Origin: Sedimenticola selenatireducens DSM 17993
Lineage (GTDB): Bacteria > Pseudomonadota > Gammaproteobacteria > Chromatiales > Chromatiaceae
NCBI RefSeq assembly: GCF_000428045.1
Contig: NZ_ATZE01000010.1
Location: 109,807-173,806 of the forward strand
Direction of reading: 5' to 3'
DNA: 64,000 nucleotides
Made by a program: the position numbers and the translations under genes. Below the pieces are notes generated by a model, which made no database searches, was not told the DNA's origin, and worked only from the letters and a program-made list of their open reading frames with translations. Shown piece after piece: positions 36,608 to 46,251 of this stretch. How positions within the stretch are numbered: the first letter of the stretch is position 1; every line of letters starts with the position of its first letter.

Positions 36608-37213
36608 TCAGCGCAGCCCCTGCAGATACTGAGCAACGGCTGCGATCTCGTTATCGGTCATGCGTGCAACCACATTGCGCATCATCTTGGCATTATCGTT
36701 GGCGCGATCGCCGGAACGGAAATCCTTCAGCATCTTCTCAATATAGGCGGCATGCTGTCCTGAGATACGCGGAAATTCGGCACCCGGGTTACCCATGCCG
36801 GAAGGACCGTGACAGGCCATGCAGGCCGCCACGTCGGTGGCGGTGTTACCGGCCCGATAAATAGTCGCACCCAGTTCGACCTGATCAGCCGCGGCCGTAC
36901 CGGGAGTCTGGGTCTGGCTGCTGAAGTAAGCGGCCAGATCATCCATATCCTGTTCACTGAGCGGTGTGGCCATCGGGGACATCAGGTCGTTCTTGCGCGC
37001 GCCACCCTTGAACTCCAGCAACTGCTTTTTAATGTAGCTGGGGTGCTGCCCCGCCAGTTTCGGCCAGAGCGCGTTGGCGCTGTTTCCATCTGCGCCGTGA
37101 CAGGCGAGACAGGTGGCGGATTTGGTCTTGCCGGCCTCGGCGTCGCCAGCTGCCTGAGCGCCGCCGACTGCCATAGCCAAAAGGATGGAAACTGAAACTA
37201 GCCATTTATTCAT
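36608..37213 (-). CDS. Diheme cytochrome c4
   Basis: The 201-residue periplasmic protein has a signal peptide ending AQA and two class I heme c sites, CLACHG near residue 36 and CMACHG near residue 130, each followed by a distal Met region. Two tandem cytochrome folds are characteristic of c4, which feeds electrons to terminal oxidases. The ATG at 37213 is preferred over an in-frame TTG six bases upstream because GCAGG is well spaced from it. A CGACTGA / TCAGTCG inverted pair lies at 37231-37250, just upstream. Confidence 0.92.
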   Translation of the reverse strand: MNKWLVSVSILLAMAVGGAQAAGDAEAGKTKSATCLACHGADGNSANALWPKLAGQHPSYIKKQLLEFKGGARKNDLMSPMATPLSEQDMDDLAAYFSSQTQTPGTAAADQVELGATIYRAGNTATDVAACMACHGPSGMGNPGAEFPRISGQHAAYIEKMLKDFRSGDRANDNAKMMRNVVARMTDNEIAAVAQYLQGLR

Positions 37214-37219
37214 GGTCAA

Positions 37220-37576
37220 ACCTGCTGTGTCGACTGAGTCACTTCAGTCGTTAGTAAACCCCCCGGTCGGCAATATTCGATTACCCCCCGGAAATCAAAC
37301 ACCCCGGGAATCGATCTTGGATCGCCCGGGGACCGAAAAAAGCCGTGCATGTATACCAGATGCCGCCGCTTCGGGTCAAATTCACCCGACTTATACTGGC
37401 CCATAAAAATCATTCGTGACCAGCATATTCAGCGACCTCTGCACCGGGTATGGATGGCGCATCGCGCGGCTTGATAATTATCATATGCAGAAAAATCATC
37501 GCCTGATGAAATGCGCCACACTGCCGGAATGCAGTATGATCAGCCCTGTCATTAATACCAGAGGTGGCAAAGCCAC
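37220..37576. promoter_or_regulatory. Divergent cytochrome c4 / menF control region
   Basis: This 357-bp gap has no gene. It contains the cytochrome promoter, a small CGACTGA inverted repeat, and a near-consensus FNR-type site at 37471-37484 facing menF. The latter is listed separately. Confidence 0.5.
37471..37484. promoter_or_regulatory. FNR/Anr-like site upstream of menF
   Basis: TTGATAATTATCAT matches the FNR consensus TTGAT-N4-ATCAA at nine of ten positions and contains a perfect 12-bp palindrome. It lies 93 bp upstream of the menF start, so oxygen-responsive control of menaquinone synthesis is plausible. A partial Fur site (GATAAT units) is the alternative. Confidence 0.5.
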
Positions 37577-38974
37577 ATGCCCAATCGGCCATCACTGATC
37601 CAGACGATACTGGGCCGCCTTGAAAGCGCCCTGACCTCGCTGCCGCCCAGAGCCGGCAAACAGACCCATGAATTGATCAGTATCACCCTGACAACTCCAG
37701 AGCTGCATATGCAGCGGCTGCCGCGACTGGATGGCAACTGGTTTTACTGGGGCGAGCCCAGCCGACAACGTTATCTGCTCGGTATTGGCGAAGCCCTGCG
37801 CCTCACCGCAACGGGTGAAGATCGGCTCAGCAGATTGTCCGATCAATTCGAGCAACAACGCGCCAGCTGGCACCACCTGGACCCGGACACGTGCGGATTC
37901 CGCGCCGCCGCTTTTACCGGTTTTGCCTTCGACCCGAACGACCCCATGCAGCAGAACTGGGCCGGACTGCCCAATGCCGCGATCTTTTTTCCTGAACTGC
38001 TGTTGCACCAGACGCCGGATAACTGCGCCCTGACCTTCAGTTTCAGACACGCCGCCCCGAGACGCGCCAGACTGCGCGCCCGGCACCTGCTGCAGGAACT
38101 GACCGACTCCCTGGGGCGTAACCCGGAACCCAGCCGGGGTCCCAATCGACTGGCCAGAACCGCCGCTATTCCTTCCTACGATGAGTGGATAGTTCAGGTC
38201 AACGAGGCGACCCAACAGATCCGCCAGGGATGTCTGGACAAAGTGGTCCCGTTCCGGCGCATCAGTGTACGCGCCGACCACCCGCTCAATCCGGCACGCC
38301 TGATGGCCTCGCTGGATGATCTCTATCCCAGCAGTCTGCTGTTTTCCATCTGCCTGGACAACAGCACCTTCGCGGCGGCCACCCCGGAACGGCTGATCAC
38401 CCGCAGCAACCAGCTGATCCGCTGCGACGCCATCGGCGGCACTATCCGACGCGCCACCGAGCGCAACGAGGATCACGAACTGGGCAGGCAACTGCTGAAT
38501 GACCCCAAATCCCGCCATGAACACGCCCTGGTGGTCAAGGGCATCCTGGCCAGCCTGAACGCACACTGCGACAAGCTGGCGGCCCCGGATAGCCCGGCAC
38601 TGAAGCGGCTGCGCAAACTGCAACATCTCTGGACCGGGATCAGCGGCGAGCTGCGGGGTGACACCACTCTGCTGCGAATTGCCAGCGACCTGCATCCGAC
38701 CGCCGCCGTCAACGGCTTTCCCAGCGCCAGCGCAGGACGCTGGCTGAGTACCTACCAGAATGATAACCGGGGATGGTATACCGGCGCGGCCGGCTGGCTG
38801 GATCACCAGGGAGACGGGGAACTGGCGGTACTGTTGCGCTGCGCCCTGCTGAATGGCGAAAGTGCCGAACTGTTTGCCGGCGCCGGGATCACCAGTGAAT
38901 CCTGTCCGATTGCCGAATTCCAGGAGACCGAACTGAAATTCGGCACCATGCTGGAGGCGCTGGAATATGCCTGA
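37577..38974 (+). CDS. menF: Isochorismate synthase MenF
   Basis: The 465-residue chorismate-utilising enzyme converts chorismate to isochorismate, the first menaquinone step. The C-terminal domain shows KVVPFRRISV near residue 228, ATPERLITR, the CDAIGGTIRRA segment, HPTAAVNGFP and the GWYTGAAGWLD motif, all normal for isochorismate synthases. Position at the head of the men cluster identifies it as MenF and not a siderophore enzyme. It overlaps menD by eight bases. Confidence 0.92.
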   Translation: MPNRPSLIQTILGRLESALTSLPPRAGKQTHELISITLTTPELHMQRLPRLDGNWFYWGEPSRQRYLLGIGEALRLTATGEDRLSRLSDQFEQQRASWHHLDPDTCGFRAAAFTGFAFDPNDPMQQNWAGLPNAAIFFPELLLHQTPDNCALTFSFRHAAPRRARLRARHLLQELTDSLGRNPEPSRGPNRLARTAAIPSYDEWIVQVNEATQQIRQGCLDKVVPFRRISVRADHPLNPARLMASLDDLYPSSLLFSICLDNSTFAAATPERLITRSNQLIRCDAIGGTIRRATERNEDHELGRQLLNDPKSRHEHALVVKGILASLNAHCDKLAAPDSPALKRLRKLQHLWTGISGELRGDTTLLRIASDLHPTAAVNGFPSASAGRWLSTYQNDNRGWYTGAAGWLDHQGDGELAVLLRCALLNGESAELFAGAGITSESCPIAEFQETELKFGTMLEALEYA

Positions 38975-40700
38975 CCAGCCACAGGGAGTGAGCAACCTCC
39001 TGTGGGCCTTTGCACTGATTGATGGTCTTGCCGGCGCCGGGGTAACCCGTGCCGTCATCTCTCCCGGCTCCCGCTCCACCCCGCTGGTATTGGCCTGCGA
39101 TGCCCACCCGGCCATCGAGATCAGCATTCAGGTGGATGAACGCTGCGCCGCCTTCCTTGCCCTGGGGCAGGCCCGTGCCAGTGGCCGGCCGGTGATCCTG
39201 ATCGCCACCTCCGGCAGTGCACCTGCCCACTGGTATCCGGCCGTGATCGAGGCGAGCCACAGCAACATCCCACTGATCCTCCTGAGCGCCGACCGTCCGC
39301 CCGAACTGCACGGCTGGGGAGCCAACCAGACCACCGATCAGCAGCGGTTGTTTGGCAGCCATCTGCGCGCCTTCCATGATCCGGGCCCGGCCATAGCGGA
39401 TAGCGCCGCACGAAGGCGTATGCATCGCCTGGGAAACAGCGCCGCCAAACAGGCCCTTCAACCCCATCCCGGTCCACTGCAGATCAACCTGCCGTTGCGG
39501 GAGCCGCTAGTACCCGAGTCAAGGGTTGACCTGCCCCAACCGGACGATGCATCCGCCCTCCCGATCTCGCGCCCAGCGCCAGACCCGGAACAACTCAATA
39601 CCACCCTGGCATTGATCTCTGGCCAAGCGGGGATAATCGTCTGCGGCGCCACGGACCACGACGAGTCCTTTGCCGCCGCCGTCACCCGGCTGGCGCAACA
39701 GCTTCATTGCCCGATCCTCACCGATCCCCTGAGCAACCTGCGCTTCGGCGCACACGACAGGCAGACCGTGATCTGTCGCTATGACGCCTATCTGGACGCC
39801 AGCAGCGTGGAACTGAAGCCAGGCTGGATTTTGCGCTTCGGCGCCCTGCCGGTCTCCAAGCCCCTGCTGCAGTTCATGGAACGGACCGTTGCCCCGGTTA
39901 TCCTGTGCGATCCCTATCGGCAGTGGCCGGTTGCCCCACCCAACACCGCGCTGACCCTGGCGGCCGACCCGGCCCTGCTGTGTGACGCCATCCACACGCG
40001 AGCGCCTGCTCCCGGCCCCGCCGGCTGGCTGGAGCGGTTCCAGCGGCTTGAGCAGGTCAGCCACAGGATAATGTCAGCTGAAACCCGGGATGACCGACCG
40101 TTCGAGGGCTGCCTGATCCAGGACCTGCTGGCGACCCTGCCGGAAGGCAGCCTGCTGTTCAGCGGCAACTCCATGCCGATCCGGCAGCTGGACAGCTGGA
40201 GCGGATCGTCCGCGAAACGTCTGCGTATACACGCCAATCGGGGCGTCAGCGGCATCGACGGCAACCTCTCCACCTTCATCGGCATGAGCTGCGGCGACTA
40301 CCCCGCAGCCGTCGCATTGCTGGGGGACCTCGCCTTCTATCACGACATGAACGGCCTGCTGGCAGCGGCCGGACGCAACCTGGTGATCGTCCTGCTCAAC
40401 AACAACGGCGGCGGCATCTTCGGCTACCTGCCCCAGTCGGCGCTGGAGAGTTATGAACCCTACTGGAACACCGCCACCAATCTGGACTTTCAGCACAGTG
40501 CCGCGCTGTATGACCTCGGTTATCAGCGGGTAACCCGCCAGTCGGGCTTTCGCCCGGCCCTCGAGCAGGCGCTGCAGGCCGGTGGGCCACAGCTGATTGA
40601 AGTGATGATCGAGCGAACGTTCAGCATTGAACGCCACCGTCACTACCGCAGTGCCGTGGCCGAGGCCCTGGCCGGCGAAGCGGATGATAGTAAAACCTGA
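38967..40700 (+). CDS. menD: SEPHCHC synthase MenD
   Basis: The 577-residue thiamine-diphosphate enzyme condenses isochorismate with 2-oxoglutarate. The N-terminal SPGSRSTPL segment (near residue 33) and the ThDP-binding GDLAFYHDMNGL ... NNNGGGIFGYLPQ (near residues 455-490) are diagnostic. The active-site Glu lies in IQVDERCAAF near residue 55. It is translationally coupled to menF. Confidence 0.95.
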   Translation: MPDQPQGVSNLLWAFALIDGLAGAGVTRAVISPGSRSTPLVLACDAHPAIEISIQVDERCAAFLALGQARASGRPVILIATSGSAPAHWYPAVIEASHSNIPLILLSADRPPELHGWGANQTTDQQRLFGSHLRAFHDPGPAIADSAARRRMHRLGNSAAKQALQPHPGPLQINLPLREPLVPESRVDLPQPDDASALPISRPAPDPEQLNTTLALISGQAGIIVCGATDHDESFAAAVTRLAQQLHCPILTDPLSNLRFGAHDRQTVICRYDAYLDASSVELKPGWILRFGALPVSKPLLQFMERTVAPVILCDPYRQWPVAPPNTALTLAADPALLCDAIHTRAPAPGPAGWLERFQRLEQVSHRIMSAETRDDRPFEGCLIQDLLATLPEGSLLFSGNSMPIRQLDSWSGSSAKRLRIHANRGVSGIDGNLSTFIGMSCGDYPAAVALLGDLAFYHDMNGLLAAAGRNLVIVLLNNNGGGIFGYLPQSALESYEPYWNTATNLDFQHSAALYDLGYQRVTRQSGFRPALEQALQAGGPQLIEVMIERTFSIERHRHYRSAVAEALAGEADDSKT

Positions 40701-40959
40701 TATGCGTGCAGGAGAGCGGCAATCTATCTGACAATATATTGGGTCTCCATTAAAGTACGCCAAAACCGCTTGCCAGGTTACGCCTTCGGCTAACAGGACC
40801 TACAACTATTTACCGGGTATCCATGCCTTCCGGCAAAGTTGCTGGTCGGATTACACGTCCGGCCAACCGGATGAACAATCCTAATCGGCATTTTTTATAC
40901 CCACCCGCGGTGTTTTGTTTAAAATGCCCGCTTTCAGTGATCAGACCATTGGAGTAGTC

Positions 40960-41790
40960 ATGGGCAGCAGCATCGAATGGCAGGTCCCCGAGGGGACTCA
41001 ATTCAGCGACATTCTCTATCACCAGGCCGAGGGCATCGCCAAGATCACCATCAACCGCCCCCAGGTACATAACGCCTTCCGCCCGGAAACCGTGATGGAG
41101 CTGATCCAGGCCTTCCGGCATGCTCACCTGGATCCCAAGATTGGTGCCATCATCCTCACCGGTGCGGGTGAGCGCGCCTTCTGCTCCGGCGGCGACCAGT
41201 CCATCCGCGGCGACGGCGGCTACCGTGACAGCAGCGGCGTCGAGCACCTGAACGTGCTGGAGCTGCAGCGCCAGATCCGCACCCTGCCGAAGCCGGTGGT
41301 GGCCATGGTGGCGGGCTACGCTATCGGCGGTGGTCACGTACTGCATCTGATCTGCGATCTGAGCATTGCCGCCGACAACGCCCGCTTCGGCCAGACCGGC
41401 CCCCGGGTGGGCAGCTTTGACGGCGGCCTGGGTGCCGGCCTGCTGGCCCGTACCGTCGGCATGAAAAAAGCCAAGGAGATCTGGTTCCTGTGTCGCCAGT
41501 ACGATGCCCAACAGGCACTGGAGATGGGGCTGGTCAACACCGTGGTGCCGCTGGACCAACTGGAAAACGAAACCGTGCAGTGGTGCCGCGAAATGCTGCA
41601 GCTGTCCCCCACCGCCCTGCGCATGCTCAAGGCCTCCTTCAATGCCGAGACCGATGGTCTGGCCGGCATCCAGGAGCTGGCCGGCAACGCCACCGGACTG
41701 TTCTATCTGACGCCCGAGGCGCAAGAGGGGCGTGACGCCTTTGTGGAGAAGCGCCCGGCCGATTTCAATAAATTCCCCCGCCGCCCCTGA
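40960..41790 (+). CDS. menB: 1,4-dihydroxy-2-naphthoyl-CoA synthase MenB
   Basis: The 276-residue crotonase-fold enzyme closes the second ring of naphthoate from o-succinylbenzoyl-Co[36 protein letters not shown] and the [14 protein letters not shown] loop with the catalytic Asp are all typical of MenB. The ATG at 40960 follows TTGGAGTAGTC, a good ribosome binding site. The open frame upstream to 40915 has none. A 259-bp gap with a GGTTACGCC-type repeat at about 40777-40803 separates it from menD. Confidence 0.95.
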   Translation: MGSSIEWQVPEGTQFSDILYHQAEGIAKITINRPQVHNAFRPETVMELIQAFRHAHLDPKIGAIILTGAGERAFCSGGDQSIRGDGGYRDSSGVEHLNVLELQRQIRTLPKPVVAMVAGYAIGGGHVLHLICDLSIAADNARFGQTGPRVGSFDGGLGAGLLARTVGMKKAKEIWFLCRQYDAQQALEMGLVNTVVPLDQLENETVQWCREMLQLSPTALRMLKASFNAETDGLAGIQELAGNATGLFYLTPEAQEGRDAFVEKRPADFNKFPRRP

Positions 41791-41820
41791 TCCCGGCGCT
41801 ATCCAGGGCCTGTTAACACC

Positions 41821-42690
41821 ATGCAGATACAACAGTGGCTGCTCGCCATCCGCCCCAAAACCCTCGGCATCTCAGTGGTGCCGGTGCTGGTGGGCAGCGC
41901 CCTCGCCTGGGCCGAACTGGAGCGGATGGCATGGCTACCGGCCCTGGCGGCCCTGCTGGCCGCGATGCTGATCCAGATCGGCACCAACCTGTATAACGAC
42001 GCGGCGGATTTCGAGCGCGGCGCCGACACGCCCGAGCGACTCGGCCCGGAGCGCGCCACCGCCCAGGGCTGGTTCAGCGCCCGCCAGGTAAAATTGGCGG
42101 CCCTGATCAGCTTTGGCGGCGCCTTTGCCATCGGCATCTACCTCGCCTGGATTGGTGGCTGGCCAATCGTGGTCATCGGATTGCTCTCCCTGCTGGCCGG
42201 CTACGCCTATACCGGTGGCCCCCGGCCGATCGCCTACAGTGCCAGCGGCGAGCTGTTCGTCTTTATCTTTTTCGGACTGCTGGCGGTGAGCGGCAGCTAC
42301 TACCTGCAGACAGGCACGCTCTCTATCGAAACCCTGTTTTGCGCCGCCGCCATCGGCCTGCTCGCCGCGGCTGTGCTGCTGGTAAACAATTATCGCGACC
42401 TGGAGACCGATGAGCGGGCCGCCAAGCTGACCCTGGTCCACTACCTGGGCCGGGAGCGGGCACGCCAACTTTATGTCCTGCTGCTGATTCTGCCCTTCGC
42501 CCTGCCGATTGTGTTCAATCACCGCTTCGACGGCAGCTGGCTGGTGGTGCTGTGCCTGCCGTTCGCCCTCTGGCTGCTGCACCGTTTCTCGCGGGAGCCC
42601 CTGGGCAGGGGGTTTAACACCATCCTGGCCAATACGGCCAAGCTGCAACTGCTGTATGGCGGAATGTTGAGCCTCGGACTGCTGCTCTGA
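41821..42690 (+). CDS. menA: 1,4-dihydroxy-2-naphthoate prenyltransferase MenA
   Basis: The 289-residue UbiA-family membrane enzyme attaches the polyprenyl chain to dihydroxynaphthoate. It has about eight helices, the first Asp-rich motif as NLYNDAADFERGAD near residue 58 and the second as NNYRDLETDERA near residue 188. The stop overlaps the menC ATG by one base. Confidence 0.93.
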   Translation: MQIQQWLLAIRPKTLGISVVPVLVGSALAWAELERMAWLPALAALLAAMLIQIGTNLYNDAADFERGADTPERLGPERATAQGWFSARQVKLAALISFGGAFAIGIYLAWIGGWPIVVIGLLSLLAGYAYTGGPRPIAYSASGELFVFIFFGLLAVSGSYYLQTGTLSIETLFCAAAIGLLAAAVLLVNNYRDLETDERAAKLTLVHYLGRERARQLYVLLLILPFALPIVFNHRFDGSWLVVLCLPFALWLLHRFSREPLGRGFNTILANTAKLQLLYGGMLSLGLLL

Positions 42691-43742
42691 TGCGGATTGT
42701 CGATGCCGCCCTGACGCCCTATCGACTCCCCTTTGCCACACCCTGGAGAAGCGCCGTCGGCCTCTGGCATGAGCGTCGGGGATGGTTGATCCGTATCACT
42801 GACCAGTCGGGACGCTGCGGCTACGGAGATGCCGCCCCCTTGCCGGCATCCGGTACCGAGACGCTCTCCGAGGCCAAACCCTGGCTCGACGCGCAACTCA
42901 CTACCCTGATAGGGGCGATGCCCGAGCCAGCCTGTCGCCAGTTGCCAACCGGCTGCCCTGCCGCCCGCTGTGGCCTGGAGACGGCGCTGCTGGATCTGCA
43001 ATCAAAACAGCAGGCGTTGCCGCTCTACCGGCTGCTGGGCGGTCGGGATATTCATCCAGTCCGGATCAACGCGGCTATCGGCGCCCTGGACCAACAGGCC
43101 GGCGGACGGGCGGTTGCTGCCGTTGCAGCCGGCTATTCAATCCTCAAGCTGAAGCTCGGTTGCTCGCCAATCAAGACCGAGTTATCGCAGTTGCAACGAC
43201 TCTGCAGTCAACTACCCGGGGAAGTAAGACTGCGCCTGGATGCCAATCGGGCCTGGCAACTCGATGAGGCCGCCAACCTGATCGAAAAGCTGAATCACCT
43301 GCCCATCGAGTGCCTGGAAGAGCCACTGCATGAACCAACCCCACAAGGGCTCAAAGCCCTGCAATCCCTGGCCCGCTTCGACCTGGCCCTGGACGAATCC
43401 CTGCCCCGCTATATCCGGGCGCAGCAACTGCAGCCGCTCCCGGTCAAGCGCATCGTCGTCAAGCCTGCCTGCCTGGGCGGCCTCGTCCCTGCACTGACAT
43501 TGGTCGGGCAGGCCCACCAGTCCGCTGTCGCCTGCGTGATCACCAGCTCCCTGGAGAGCAGCGCCGGCCTCTGGCCCCTTTGTCACCTGTCCGCCACGGC
43601 AGATGCACTCACCACCCCGGCTGTCCACGGCCTGGCCACCAGCCACTGGTTTTCCCACGATCTGGGCACCCCGCCTGTTATCGCCAACGGCCGGGTGACG
43701 CTTGGATCGGAACCTGGCACCGGTTTTATACTGAAGGCATAA
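42690..43742 (+). CDS. menC: o-Succinylbenzoate synthase MenC
   Basis: The 350-residue enolase-superfamily enzyme dehydrates SHCHC to o-succinylbenzoate. The catalytic Lys lies in LKLKLGCS near residue 154, the metal ligands follow as RLDANRAW, CLEEPL and ALDESLP, and the second Lys lies in VVKPACLGG near residue 254. Family members are 320-370 residues. It is coupled to menA by a one-base overlap. Confidence 0.92.
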   Translation: MRIVDAALTPYRLPFATPWRSAVGLWHERRGWLIRITDQSGRCGYGDAAPLPASGTETLSEAKPWLDAQLTTLIGAMPEPACRQLPTGCPAARCGLETALLDLQSKQQALPLYRLLGGRDIHPVRINAAIGALDQQAGGRAVAAVAAGYSILKLKLGCSPIKTELSQLQRLCSQLPGEVRLRLDANRAWQLDEAANLIEKLNHLPIECLEEPLHEPTPQGLKALQSLARFDLALDESLPRYIRAQQLQPLPVKRIVVKPACLGGLVPALTLVGQAHQSAVACVITSSLESSAGLWPLCHLSATADALTTPAVHGLATSHWFSHDLGTPPVIANGRVTLGSEPGTGFILKA

Positions 43743-43768
43743 TCGACGCTGCAGAGGAGACCGCACAG

Positions 43769-44041
43769 ATGCACGCATTACTGGATCAGCTCCCCAAGGC
43801 ATCCCTCGGCTTTTGCCCCACGCCGCTGATGAACCTGCAGCGGCTCAGCCGGCAACTCGGTGGACCGCCTATCCTGATGAAACGGGATGATCAGAGCGAC
43901 CTGGCGCCGGGCGCCGACAAGACCCGCAAACTGGAGTATCTGGCCGTGACCGCCATTGCCGAGGGTTGCGAAACACTGATCACCGGCGGTGCGCCCGCCC
44001 CGTCCCCCTATGCCGCCTCACTACTCAACCCACAGGAGTGA
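43769..44041 (+). pseudogene. Internally deleted D-cysteine desulfhydrase remnant
   Basis: The 90-residue frame begins like D-cysteine desulfhydrase / ACC deaminase (PTPLMNLQRLSRQLGGPP, then KRDDQSDLAPGADKTRKLEY with the PLP Lys). It jumps after CETLIT to GGAPAPSPYAASLLNPQE, which resembles the C-terminal TGGxPALFxY end of the same family. About 230 central residues, including the GATQSNH motif, are missing in frame. A ribosome binding site (GAGGAGA) and stop remain. An active enzyme is not expected. Confidence 0.7.
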
Positions 44042-44044
44042 TCC

Positions 44045-44422
44045 ATGCCGATTGTCACCATTACCCTGCGGGCCGGCCGCCCTGCCAGCGAGATCCGCGC
44101 GATCATGGATGCGGTGCATAACGCAACGGTCAATGCCTTCGATGTGCCCGAGACCAGCCGCAACCAGCGACTGGTGGAAATCGCCCCCGAATACCTGTTC
44201 TACCCACAAGGACGCTCGGAAGACTTCCTCACGGTGGAGATCGCCTCATTCCCCGGTCGACCGCCCGAACAGAAGGCCGCACTGTTCCAGCAGATCACCA
44301 CCAATCTGCAGCAGGCGGCAGACATCGCCCCCGGGGACGTGATGATCCTGATCCATGAACCGCCCAAACAGAACTGGGGCATCAACGGCCGTCCGGCCAG
44401 TCAACACAAGCCGCACGCATGA
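44045..44422 (+). CDS. Tautomerase-superfamily protein
   Basis: The 125-residue protein starts MPIVTITLRAGR, giving the N-terminal catalytic Pro of the 4-oxalocrotonate tautomerase superfamily after Met removal. Its length and the PEYLFYPQGRS and IHEPPKQNWGI segments resemble the roughly 130-residue group rather than 62-residue 4-OT. It starts 3 bp after the desulfhydrase remnant and overlaps the lipoyl-domain gene by four bases (ATGA), so the two are probably made together. The substrate is unknown. Confidence 0.8.
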   Translation: MPIVTITLRAGRPASEIRAIMDAVHNATVNAFDVPETSRNQRLVEIAPEYLFYPQGRSEDFLTVEIASFPGRPPEQKAALFQQITTNLQQAADIAPGDVMILIHEPPKQNWGINGRPASQHKPHA

Positions 44423-44688
44423 GCGAACCGATCGAAGTACGCTTGCCGGCCATGCCGGAGTGCTGGGACAGTTGCGGCAATTGTAGTGATGCAGCGGTGT
44501 TGGTGAGCGAAATTCTGGTCAGGCCCGGCGAGCGGATAGAGCGTGACGACCCGGTGATCACCCTGGAGACCGACAAGACCACCCTGGATATCCCCACACC
44601 CTGCGCAGGTCGGGTCATCGCCCTGCATATCGACATTGGTGATGCCATCAGCGAAGGCATGCCGATCCTGACCCTGCAGCCCGATTGA
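44419..44688 (+). CDS. Stand-alone lipoyl/biotinyl-domain protein
   Basis: The 89-residue protein is a single E2-type lipoyl domain. The modification loop reads LETDKTTLDIPTP, with the Lys in the DK position. It ends right after the domain, with no E3-binding or catalytic part. The N-terminal half has an unusual Cys cluster, PECWDSCGNCSD. It overlaps the tautomerase gene. It could be a mobile carrier for an acyl or sulfur group. No lipoate ligase or dehydrogenase partner lies in the window. Confidence 0.8.
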   Translation: MSEPIEVRLPAMPECWDSCGNCSDAAVLVSEILVRPGERIERDDPVITLETDKTTLDIPTPCAGRVIALHIDIGDAISEGMPILTLQPD

Positions 44689-44728
44689 TCCGGCAGATAC
44701 CGGCCTGTCCATCCAACCTGAAAACAGT

Positions 44729-46189
44729 TCAGTCGGATGGGTGTTCAGATGCGGATCCTGACTGCGGCAGCAACTCCCGCAACGCCTGGCGGGAAAGTTT
44801 TCCCATCCGGTTGAGCGGCAAGGCTTTGATTCGCATAAATTCCCGGGGACGCAGATGGCCGGGCAGGTGCTGCCGCACCCATTGCTCCAGCTCCCCGGCC
44901 GTCACTTCTCCCGTGAACAACGCCACCAGGGTGACACCCCATACCGGGTCCGGCCGTCCGGTCACCCCCACCGCGCCCACGCCCGGACACTGCAGCAGCC
45001 GCTCCTCAACCTCGGCAGGATGAATATTCTTGCCGCCACTGACCAGCAGGTCATCGGCCCGGCCAATCACCGTCAGCCTGCCCTGCTCATCCAGACTGCC
45101 CAGATCGCCGGTCTCGAACCAGCCCTGCTTCAGCCCCAGACCCGCCATCCCCCGGGGATTGGCATAACCCTGCATCACCGCCGGGCCACGCACGCGGATA
45201 CGACCCGCTTCGCCGATGGTCACTTCATAACCAGCCAGTGGCAGACCGACCCGACCCGGTGCCAGTCCGGCCTGCGGCGAGCAGTCGGTGGCAAATTGGG
45301 AGGCGGTCTCACTCATGCCATAACTGACACAGAGCGGCCAACCGGCGGCATGGGCCCGCTGCGCCAGTGCGCGGGAGAGCGGTCCGCCACCAATCAACAC
45401 CACCCGAAGCGTTGCCGGCGACATTCGCCCCGCCGACTGCGACAGCAGCCGCTCCAGCATGGCCGGTACCAGCGAGAGATGGGTCACGGCACCGGCCTCA
45501 ATCCACTGCCAGACCCGAGCCGCATCGAACCCCTCCTCCAACTGCACCCGGGCACCGGCGGCGAGGCAGCGCAGCAGAATCGACAGCCCGCCGATATGAA
45601 ACAGCGGCAGACAGGCCAGCCAGCAGTCACCCGCCTGCAGCCCCAAACGCTGCTCCGAGGCTGCTGCGCTGGCAGCCAGATTGGCCGCGCTCAGCATTAC
45701 GCCTTTCGGCTCCCCGGTGGTGCCGCTGGTGGCGATGATCAGCTGTACCTGATCCTCTTCCAGCGGCTGCGGGGGAGAGATCGGTACAGTGTCACCCGTA
45801 CGCCGGTCAGCAAACAGCGCCTCCGGCAAAAGCCGGCAAACCCCGGCATCGGCCGGCGCCTGCGAGGAGACCAGGTACTGCGCCCGGACAGCGGTCAGCA
45901 GCCGGTCACGTCGCCGAACCGCCAGCCCGGGATCCAGCGGTAACAGGGTCACACCCAGATGCAGGGCAGCGTAGAGCAACCGGGCCAGCTGCTGTGCCGA
46001 AGCTAGTTGAGCGGCGACGACCTGACCACGGCAGACGCCCCGCTCCTCCAGATGCCTCGCCAGCGCGGCCGCCTCGTCGGCCAGCTGGCCATAGTCGAAC
46101 TCCCTGCCACCAGATAATAATGCCGAAGTCCGGGAGGTTTGTTCGCTTCTGGTTCTCAGCCAGTTACCTGGTGATAGAAGAGGGGTCAC
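44729..46189 (-). CDS. menE: o-Succinylbenzoate-CoA ligase MenE
   Basis: The 486-residue adenylate-forming enzyme activates o-succinylbenzoate. The P-loop is IIATSGTTGEPKGVML near residue 150, with SYGMSETASQ near residue 288, VIGRADDLLVSGGKNIHPAEVE near residue 374, and the C-terminal catalytic Lys in LNRMGKLSRQAL. It faces the rest of the men cluster and shares the FNR-site promoter region with a cytochrome gene. menH, menI and menG were not found in the window. Confidence 0.92.
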   Translation of the reverse strand: MTPLLSPGNWLRTRSEQTSRTSALLSGGREFDYGQLADEAAALARHLEERGVCRGQVVAAQLASAQQLARLLYAALHLGVTLLPLDPGLAVRRRDRLLTAVRAQYLVSSQAPADAGVCRLLPEALFADRRTGDTVPISPPQPLEEDQVQLIIATSGTTGEPKGVMLSAANLAASAAASEQRLGLQAGDCWLACLPLFHIGGLSILLRCLAAGARVQLEEGFDAARVWQWIEAGAVTHLSLVPAMLERLLSQSAGRMSPATLRVVLIGGGPLSRALAQRAHAAGWPLCVSYGMSETASQFATDCSPQAGLAPGRVGLPLAGYEVTIGEAGRIRVRGPAVMQGYANPRGMAGLGLKQGWFETGDLGSLDEQGRLTVIGRADDLLVSGGKNIHPAEVEERLLQCPGVGAVGVTGRPDPVWGVTLVALFTGEVTAGELEQWVRQHLPGHLRPREFMRIKALPLNRMGKLSRQALRELLPQSGSASEHPSD

Positions 46190-46251
46190 TATTACTACCT
46201 TTGGGGTGGGAGTCCGGATGACTCGATGATGATAAAAATAGGGTAAAATGC

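Noticed and set aside
37592..39127. 511-codon frame antisense to menF
   Set aside because: It is the reverse shadow of the well-supported MenF/MenD genes in GC-rich DNA; its product lacks recognisable motifs.
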